From Axinella damicornis (Eukaryota; Porifera; Demospongiae; Axinellida; Axinellidae): DNA of 64,000 nucleotides. Below are positions 56,895 through 64,000 of this stretch, in pieces (within the stretch, counting starts at the first letter, position 1; each line of letters starts with the position of its first letter). Where the stretch lies: assembly GCA_963931865.1 (NCBI GenBank), contig OZ007509.1, positions 6,278,882-6,342,881 on the forward strand. Direction: 5' to 3'. A program made the position numbers and the translations under genes. Below the pieces are notes generated by a model, which was not told where the DNA came from, made no database searches, and worked only from the letters and a program-made list of their open reading frames with translations.

Positions 56895-56959
56895 AGGGGG
56901 GTGGGGTGGGGTGGGGGGGGGGGGGGGGGGGGGGGGGGGCTGGTGGGGGGGGGGGGGCT

Positions 56960-56993
<34 letters not shown>

Positions 56994-56999
56994 TGGGGG
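56895..56999. repeat. Poly-G tract of about 105 bp with few interruptions
   Basis: Long G runs (22 or more and 41 bp) separated by single T or CT(GGT). The glycine- or proline-only frames are artefacts. Strong G-quadruplex potential on the plus strand. Confidence 0.95.
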
Positions 57000-57639
57000 C
57001 CCGGGGTTGGGGTCGGTCCTGACAAAATCCTCCTGAAACCTATAGTATAGATCTTACCAATTGCCATGATGTCTTTCCGCGGATCTTTGATGCACTCAGC
57101 ATGGACTTCACTTTACTTGAGTTCCCAATCTTGATTACTGAAACATGCAATTCACTGTGTGGCTTACTATTGGACAAGCATGTGAGGCCACACAGTGTTG
57201 CATTCCATTGCAAGCAATGGTAACCAGGCTCTGGTCACCATAATAGTTACATCCAAGTCAGTGCCTCCTCCACCTTGCATGGTGATCAAAGAATGTGCAC
57301 ACAACTACAAAATTAATGTGTAATTTTGCGTCTGAAGCCTGATTAATAGCTACATGACTTATAGCTTAATGGTTTAATTTACCCATCTGTATATCTGTTG
57401 GAGGATCTACAGTGGTCAAGCAGTGTAAATGATCTGCTTGAATGCAGATTGTTTGGAAGCGCAGCTGCATACACTTATATAATATAATAATTATTCTTCC
57501 CATACTTCTCCTACCTATACACAGGCTGCATGCACTTGTGTGCTCATTCCTTGATCACCACAGTGGAGGAGGCCCTGAGATGCAACTATATATGCATGGT
57601 GACCAAAGCCTGGTCTCTTTTTTACAGTGACATCCCGAG
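57000..57639. other. No gene seen
   Basis: Contains an 11-bp-arm hairpin CACTGTGTGGC/GCCACACAGTG at about 57155-57202. Otherwise nothing recognised. Confidence 0.45.
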
Positions 57640-59653
57640 TTAGCTACTGCTATACTCTCTTGTGTACAGAGAGATCCATGCTGGGAGGGGAAGGGGTGGG
57701 AGAGGGGGAGGTTGGTGGAGAGGGAGCAGGGAACTCCATGGGGGGAGGGGGAGGGGAAGGAGTGTGAGAGGGTGTTGATGGTGGAGAGGGAGTAGGGAGA
57801 TCCATGGTGGGAGAAGGGGTTGACAGTGGAGGGGGAATGTGGAGGTCCATGGGAGGAGGGGAGGAGCTGGGGGGGGAGACGATGGTGGAGTGGAAGAGTG
57901 ATGTGGTAGTGTGCTTCTTTGGATGAGGAGAAGCCTGCTGTCCTCAAGAATCCTTTCCTGTAAACGCTGGCTGTTGGCAAGGTTTGCCACACGCTGGAAG
58001 GGAAATGGAGGATCAAAAAGAAGGTCTTGTAAGCGTTGTACACAAGAACAGGCAACGAATGTCAATCCTGTTGAGAACTCCTTCCTTCCAACGTCAATCA
58101 CAACCTTATCCAACATGAGGCCCTGAGCCTTGTGGATGGTGACAGCCCAAGCCAGCTTGAGGGGAAGTTGAAGCCGTGAGCACGAAGCACCTGATGCAAA
58201 CCAAGTGCGTCGGATGGGGGCGATGGGGACAGTTCCATCGGGGAGTGTGGGACCTTGACAGGAATCAAACCGTACCGTGACAGCAACTGGCAGATGAGGT
58301 GGAGCTCCACTGTTCCCATAGCAAATGGCCACAACTGTTCCCATGGAGCCATTGATGAGTCCCATATCCACCCAGAGGTTGGCAGTAAGCATCACACGAG
58401 CTCCATGTGCTAAACAGATGATTGATTCCAAACCGCCTGCATCATCGGATGAGGCCTTGCCTGCATTTGGTCCCGTGTGAACTGCTTTGATTGTAGCAAT
58501 TGGCTGGCCGCTGGCATGCAGCCTGGAGACGTTGTGTTCAACGACGGCTTCAACAGTGGGACAAAGGCAAAGGGCGTTACTGAAGGGTGCAAGGTCATGT
58601 ATTCTAGCAGGTGTCTGTGCCATCAGCTGCTTCCAGTCATCCTCTGTCAGACAAGCATTTCGGAGGCGAAGGAGTATATTGCGAAACTGAACTTGGGCGG
58701 GATTCTGTCCAGACTGACGCATCACCTGCTCCAGGACAACAGCATGATCAAATAGCTGATAGGCTGTGCTGCCAAGGTCAGACAAGGCAGAGCGTGCTGC
58801 TGTGGTGTAAAGTGGGAGATCCATCACTGGAGGTAGCTGTCCGAAATCCCCAAAGAGTAAACAGGAGCAGCCTCCAAACAGTGTGTCAGCATGATGGGGG
58901 AACACCTGACGAAGACGCTTGTCAACTTGACCGAGAATCGTCCTCCCCACCATGGACATTTCATCGATGATGAGGTATTCCATGTTTGCCAGGGACTGCT
59001 GCATCTGATGAAGACGTTCTCCCTCTAGATCCTTGAAGTCACCTCTGATGGGCAGGATGAGGAGGGAGTGAAGGGTTTTCCCTTCAATGTTGAATGCTGC
59101 CACACCAGTGGGTGCTGCCACACGTACTCGATTCTTGAGGAGAAGTCTCAGGCAGTGAATGAGATAAGACTTCCCGGTGCCAGCTGTCCCGGAAACAATC
59201 ATCCTGAGTGGGGGTGGAGCTTCAGCGTTGGCATGCTCCTGCACAAGAGTGTAGGCCTGTAGCTGCTTGCCTTACAGGTGCTGAGGGTTAGCGGAGGTGG
59301 TGAAAGAGTGTTCACCAGCTGAATCACGCTGCCTGGTAATGAAGGTTGGCATTTCCTCCAGGTTTGGGTATGCTTGCGCTGCCTGTGTCCAGTCCACATC
59401 CTCCTGAGAGTTGGTGTTTGGCTGAAGGTCAGCATTGTGGCGGCAGATGAGCATCCATTCTTCCACAGCTCTAGATGGAGGCTGGTTGTGCTGTTCATCC
59501 CTCTGCTCCTGAGGTGGAGAAAAATATAAAGGTGAACTTCAGTAAGTATAATGTCCTTCCATCTAATTACTTACGTCAGTGCTGGTATTCTCTGAAGGCT
59601 GCTGAGGGAGTTGCTGACTTTGAACTTTGAACTCCAAAAATTGGTGGAGTGTG
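57640..59653 (-). pseudogene. Pif1-like (Helitron-type) helicase, in-frame stop
   Basis: Exon A 59575-59653, intron 59509-59574 (GTAAGT..CTCCACCTCAG), exon B 57640-59508. In exon B the frame is cut by TAA at 59272-59274; both sides are in the same phase. After it: MIVSGTAGTGKSYLIHCL (Walker A), AAPTGVAAFNI (motif Ia), LIIDEMSMVG (Walker B), LFGDFGQLPPV (motif III), NGSMGTV, WAVTIHKAQGLMLDKVVIDV (motif VI) and TFVACSCVQRLQDL, the order of Pif1/RecD-type SF1B helicases and of Helitron helicases. The last 95 codons are a proline/leucine-rich tail encoded by a GGAGAGGG minisatellite (57690-57900), unlike normal family ends. No Rep domain is seen upstream; a MITE (59672-60075) replaces the expected sequence. 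This could be the 3' half of a Helitron or a separate Pif1 relative. Confidence 0.7.
57690..57900. repeat. Purine-rich minisatellite inside the helicase C-terminus
   Basis: Irregular units of about 50-60 bp with GGTGGAGAGGGAG and AGATCCATG (AACTCCATG, GGTCCATGG) cores. In the helicase frame each unit encodes a P/L-rich block such as PWISLLPLHHQ. Confidence 0.7.
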
Positions 59654-59671
59654 CTGCAACAAAAATGAGGT

Positions 59672-60075
59672 AAACACGTGCATATTTAATGAGCTTCAAG
59701 GAAAAGACTAGAAGAGCATTTATTTATTGCAGAAACCAAACTCAGGCCTTTTGCCAAAGCATAGGAAGCAGAAATAATATTCCTATACCATCTATGACGA
59801 TGGCTGATCGAAGCTCGAACTTTCATTGTTGAAGCTCATTAAATATGCACGTGGCCTTTGACCTCTGCTGACTCGAGGAAAGATATGAAAGGCGGTTCAA
59901 TAGGCTAGGCAAGCAACTTTAGCGAATGAATAACCATGTTTAGCTTCTGTCCTACACTGCAAAGGGCTGAAAAATGAGTTTTGGTTCGTGTCCGTGTCCG
60001 CGTCCGCGTCCGTGTCCGCGTCCGTGTCCGCGTCCGTGTCCGCGTCCGACCGTATCCTCGTTTTCCACTTGCCCT
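59672..60075 (-). mobile_element. Hexamer-ended MITE, truncated copy 3
   Basis: Matches 26617-27001 in order (CACGTGCATATTTAATGAGC, AATAATATTCCTATACCATC, GCACGTGGCCTTTGACCTCT, CAGAAGC complement) and ends with a (GTCCGC/GTCCGT)n microsatellite at about 59986-60045 and CCACTTGCCC. The left arm is cut at 59672, 19 bp from the Pif1-like exon A acceptor border. Confidence 0.85.
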
Positions 60076-60179
60076 TCACTTTAGGAGAAGGCCCACTTGC
60101 CACTGTGTCTTCCAGCCGAAACTGCATTGGGCACACAATAGACAAAGATACATACAGACTTGTTAAACCGTCACTTCAA

Positions 60180-60214
60180 CGCATGAGCCACCAAAGGCTT
60201 CGGTGGCTCATGCG
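60180..60214. repeat. Hairpin with 13-bp arms
   Basis: CGCATGAGCCACC at 60180-60192 and its exact complement at 60202-60214, loop of 9 bp. Confidence 0.85.
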
Positions 60215-61690
60215 CTCCTGATAATACCGCAGAAGTACTAGTCCATGATGCGCTAAGCAAAAATTAAATTTAGATATAGTGCATAGGCTGCATGGATACA
60301 ACCAAACAATGATCACTTTCACAGGCACAAAATTCCATGGTCCATGGAGTAATCTCGAATTGTCATAATAGTTTGAAGTCTTCAGGAGACATAGATGTAT
60401 ATATAGCTGCACAACATCTCCAGTGTGAACTAAAATCCATGAAAGTGCTGATAGCAGCCACGCATAGCTTCAAAGCTGATGGGGTTGTCACAATCCACAC
60501 ATCCTCATAAACCTCCATCTTTGTTGTATCCAATGGTGCAAGTCTCATGTCCATAGCATATAGTGTTCTTGAGATACGGCCACACAAAGTCACCCACATA
60601 AACCAAATTCACACAAATTGGTTGAGTTCAGGGGCTCATTGCTCCAAATCTGATGGGGTTGTCACCCCATGATGTGGCTATTTTCTGAAAGTACAGAGAT
60701 GGGGCTTTCATCAGGCATCAGGCGCGGGTCCGATCATCATAGCACCCTGCGTTTGTGCACTACAGGCGCTTGAATCTGACCATCTTGAGACGCTTCAAGC
60801 TAGACCCTACTTTACAGCGTTCTCACACAAAGACGGGAGCAGTCTCAACTGTCTTGATAGCTAAATAGACTCTTGACCACCTGAGATACACATATCTCAA
60901 AGGATACGTCGCTCGCATGAACACATCTTGGAACAATCGGTGCCAAAATCTGCTTCTCGAAGCCGTCTGACATGGCAGTTTCGTTACACGGAAATCGCAT
61001 AACTCCGAATTCATAACGAATACTACCGGAAGAGGTAACGGACGAATACGAACCTCCGTAAGCTTGCACTCCCTCCTCTAGCTCTAGCTCTGCAACCAAC
61101 CATGACGTCATAATGACGTTCGTAGTATACGGAGGTATACGGTCCAAGAAATAAGATATACGGAGGTGCACGAGTAATGGACACGTGCAATGAAGGTTGA
61201 AGAGCGCGTTGACGATCCGAGGCCGTGGAAGAAGCACGTCCTTCTACCAAGAAGCTCTGCAGTTGTGGGGCAGATCTCTCATTACTGAGCGTATATCACG
61301 TCAGAAAAACACTTGGCTGGGTCGAATCACTTGAAGGTACAGGCAGCGAGTGGGCTGCGGGTGCCCACGTCCACCAAGAGGACGCCTGTGGTGCAGCGCC
61401 CGTGCGCAGAGCTGAAATTGAGGTAGCGAGAGGGCCTAGGGGAGGATAGGGAGGCGGTTTTGACGGCATAAAAGGCTAGAATCCCTGCAAGTACCAAATT
61501 GCCACTCCGAGTACTTTTTTGCCCGAGGGCCGGGGGAGAAACAACCAACCAACTAAAGTGGCATTGCGTCTGGCAATTTAGTAACTGTGGCCCCGTGGTT
61601 GTCTTGGTGGGATGAATTCGGTGGTTAAAGGGTTAATATGTGCATCAAGGATCAATGAATAATCGCCAAACCATCCCAAACTGGCACACA
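60215..61690. other. No gene seen
   Basis: Open frames of up to 130 codons (60845-61237, minus) have no recognisable domain or splice support. Sequence is otherwise unremarkable. Confidence 0.45.
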
Positions 61691-63200
61691 GTGCAAGTTA
61701 CTAATAAAACGGTACATCTAATCTAGCGGTAGAAATTCCTGGAATTTCCACTAAAATCTAATTATTTTCGTAGATTCCAATGTACCGATACCAGGAAATG
61801 TTCTTATCCAAACAACATGCATGAGTTCCAAGTACACATTTACAAAATTCACTATTCATAGTCAGTCTGATTCAGTCCAAATGCACTGCGTGGCATCCGA
61901 TGCCTATTTCCTGGAATACAGCGCGTGGCTCCGTGGTTGATGATGCCATTTCTTGGAATTACTATAGCCAAGCCGCCGAAATGCAGCGTGTGCATGGCAG
62001 TGAGTGTCCATTTCCTGGAATAGTGTATATAGTCACAACAGTCACAAACGCTCGAAATGCAGCGCATTGCAATGACTCGAGCAACTTAAGGGCTGCGACC
62101 TTGAATGGCTGCGCGCGCCGGTGTGTAGTAACCACAAAAGCTTATTCACATGAATTACGTAAACGGAAAGTTGTGATAGTCACATGGATGTAGCTCGACT
62201 AATATAAACATTGTGGATGATCAGCAGTTCGTATAGCATACTCAAGGCGCCTCCGTTGATTTCGCTACGTCCTTTGTGTTCTTGAATGCAGTCTTAGCTG
62301 TACCTGGACTTCTGGAACTCGAGGTCGCGAGAGAACGCTTTCAATGTAGTTATGTAATGCACTATTGTCATGTGATTTAATTGTGTTTATTACCGCAGTG
62401 CACGTGCACTGACAGTTACAGAGCTGAACGGCCGCATGAAACAGAGATGCTATAATTTTTGCCGGTGCTTTCAGAGGACGCCGATGTATCGGTGAAGTAA
62501 GTTTCCTTACCTTCCATAAATCTACCGTGGGAAATGTTTGCATCTTGTTCCTTTCCGTAGATATCTGTACCTTCATGGTTTGGGGGGGGTGTGGCACTTT
62601 TGCAGTAGGCCGTGAAGGAGAGTCGCTATCAACATTTCCTCGGTGAAAAGTTAGAGCACTACCTATGCTTCACAATGATGCTATCAGGATGGCCAAACCT
62701 GGTGCGGAAAAATTCCGGAAAATCGCTTTTATACCCTCGCATATGCCTCACTACAGAAGCCGTACTTCTACAATAGGTGGGTGGGCGTGTCCAATTATGA
62801 CGTCATGTATTGTTAAGGGGCGGAGCTGCAAATAGGATGGTGTTTGGGGACAATGCACTGTCTTCACTTTCCTTATAGTGTATACAAAATTCACAAAATT
62901 TTGCTGCAAAAGCACTGGTCCCAGCCCTTACTGGCCCTGAGGATGGCATGGCAATAGACGCCCAGTCCTGGAATAGTGCAGCTACAACAGTCACAAACAC
63001 TCGAAATGCAGTACGTGGGATGGCAGTTCGATACCCATTACCTGGAATAACAAACGATTTCTCTCCAAACACAGCGCGACAATTTCTATCTATTACAACT
63101 TCTATCTATTACAACGGTCCATCCAATCTAGCGATACAAATTCATTTCCTGGAATTTCTATGATTCCAACCCTACGGTAATGGATTTTGAAATTATTTGT
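61690..63200. repeat. Diverged repeat pair with TTTCCTGGAAT motifs
   Basis: The words ATCTAATCTAGCG, TTCCTGGAAT and GTCACAAACGCTCGAAATGC (61690-62065) recur as ATCCAATCTAGCG, TTTCCTGGAAT and GTCACAAACACTCGAAATGC at 62960-63170. TTCCTGGAA is itself a palindrome-like element and occurs about eight times. Probably two members of one MITE family in mixed order. Confidence 0.5.
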
Positions 63201-63239
63201 TTTTTATTAGCATAAACATTCTCACCAACTATGAATCTC

Positions 63240-64000
63240 ATTAATTAACCCTTTAAGGTAGGAAACATGGGTAGAGCGATCTCCAAAACCAAGTTGATGG
63301 ATAAATGGGCAGCATCAAAGCGTACACAAGTTTCAGCAATACTTTGCATCAAACTGCTCCCTCTGATTGAAAACGCCCTAAAACTCAATTTTAAGGCCCT
63401 CTACTAAACTGAAACTTGAACCCTCTCCAAGGCCACCACCCACACTCTGACCCCATCATCAATACACACACAAAGCAGGCCAAAAAACAACGGATGGATT
63501 TGCCACCTGCTCTCTTCAGTTGCAGGCTACAGCCCAAAACTCACTGCCACCCTCAAAAACAGATCGAGGTTTGGCTACCATAGGCTTTCAAAAAAAATTC
63601 CATGCACACCAACTAAAACATACCAAAGCCAAGGCCAGTTTCCAAAAGGTCAACCTACCCCCTGCAAAACTAGGGATGCTTTTCCACGTTCACCTCTCGG
63701 TTACAGAGTTTTGGCCACACATCTACTCCCTCTCACCAGCCCAGTCCAGCTACCAAACCAGCCAAATTCGCCTTGACACGAAAATGGGCGGGGCCTGTAA
63801 TGCCGAAAGGTCGACTCTCTAGAATACCTTGGCCAGGGAGCTGTCGGAGGCTGTTCACTTTCCAGGCTGTTCTTCGGCCACTTCAGCAGACCCACAAACA
63901 TTCCTGCTCACTCCACCTAGCTATTCACACTCAGATAACCCATCGCTACATTCAATAAGCTCCTTACTTAAAAAGAAAAAAAAGAAAAAAAAGAGTGTTT
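63240..64000 (+). repeat. A/C-rich sequence ending in an A-rich tail
   Basis: The block has an even, C/A-rich composition with no exon signal and ends in an AAAAAGAAAAAAAAGAAAAAA tail (63970-63994) at the window edge. This suggests a retroposed sequence, but I cannot name it and its 3' neighbour is outside the window. Confidence 0.3.

Noticed and set aside
56831..57067. Polyproline and polyglycine frames
   Set aside because: Caused only by the poly-G tract.
60845..61237. 130-codon minus-strand frame as a gene
   Set aside because: No domain, no splice or promoter support; chance open frame.

Overview
This is eukaryotic, almost certainly animal, genomic DNA. The genes are split by short introns with GT..AG borders, and the window is packed with many families of DNA transposons, MITEs and foldbacks. 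The few host-type fragments are a Fringe-like glycosyltransferase, a DUF1647 glycosyltransferase-like exon and an LHPP-like HAD phosphatase exon, all typical of metazoans. An early-branching marine invertebrate such as a sponge fits best, but this is inference from gene style; no species marker was seen. No rRNA, tRNA, CRISPR array, operon or virus was recognised.

Layout. 1-12 kb: repeats and MITEs with one host exon (LHPP-like, 3.7 kb). 12.9-14.1 kb (minus): N-terminal part of a Helitron replicase-type protein, cut before the HUH motif. 15.6-25.9 kb: three tandem copies of a unit of about 3.45 kb; copy 1 carries a 591-bp TTAA insertion whose empty site is seen in copy 2. 26-31 kb: nested MITEs, including a three-deep stack at 28.9-30.9 kb, and a short terminal exon of an unknown gene. 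31.5-33.1 kb: an 890-bp foldback next to a truncated Fringe-like gene. 33.5-35.7 kb: mariner-, TA- and hAT-type MITEs. 35.9-43.5 kb: a complete-looking 7.6-kb DNA transposon. 43.9-45.1 kb (minus): a broken DUF7869 transposase-like gene. 45.2-48.2 kb: minisatellite with a MITE in it, then one element nested in an inverted copy of itself. 49.5-50.4 kb (minus): DUF1647 exon. 51.6-56.3 kb (minus): a two-ORF non-LTR retrotransposon with a frameshift in the RT. 57.6-59.7 kb (minus): a Pif1-like helicase gene with an in-frame stop. 60-64 kb: repeats only.

The most interesting object is the 35,914-43,500 transposon. Long terminal inverted repeats, each holding about six copies of a near-palindromic 16-mer, flank a spliced gene. 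Eight exons join in phase to give small duplicated helical exons, a ubiquitin-like domain, a B-box zinc finger, a RecQ DEAH helicase with its zinc and winged-helix-like region, a MULE-type RNase H-fold transposase (D931, D1002, CxxH, E1152 of the last exon) and a Tudor-like C-terminus. RecQ helicase plus MULE transposase plus ubiquitin-like and B-box modules in one protein is unlike a canonical Mutator element. It looks like a self-contained mobile system carrying its own recombination/repair helicase.

How the parts relate: nearly all genes here belong to mobile elements, and most copies are broken. Paralogous copies inside the window let several insertions be dated relative to each other (empty-site comparisons at 17.4, 29.0, 29.1, 45.4 and 46.7 kb).
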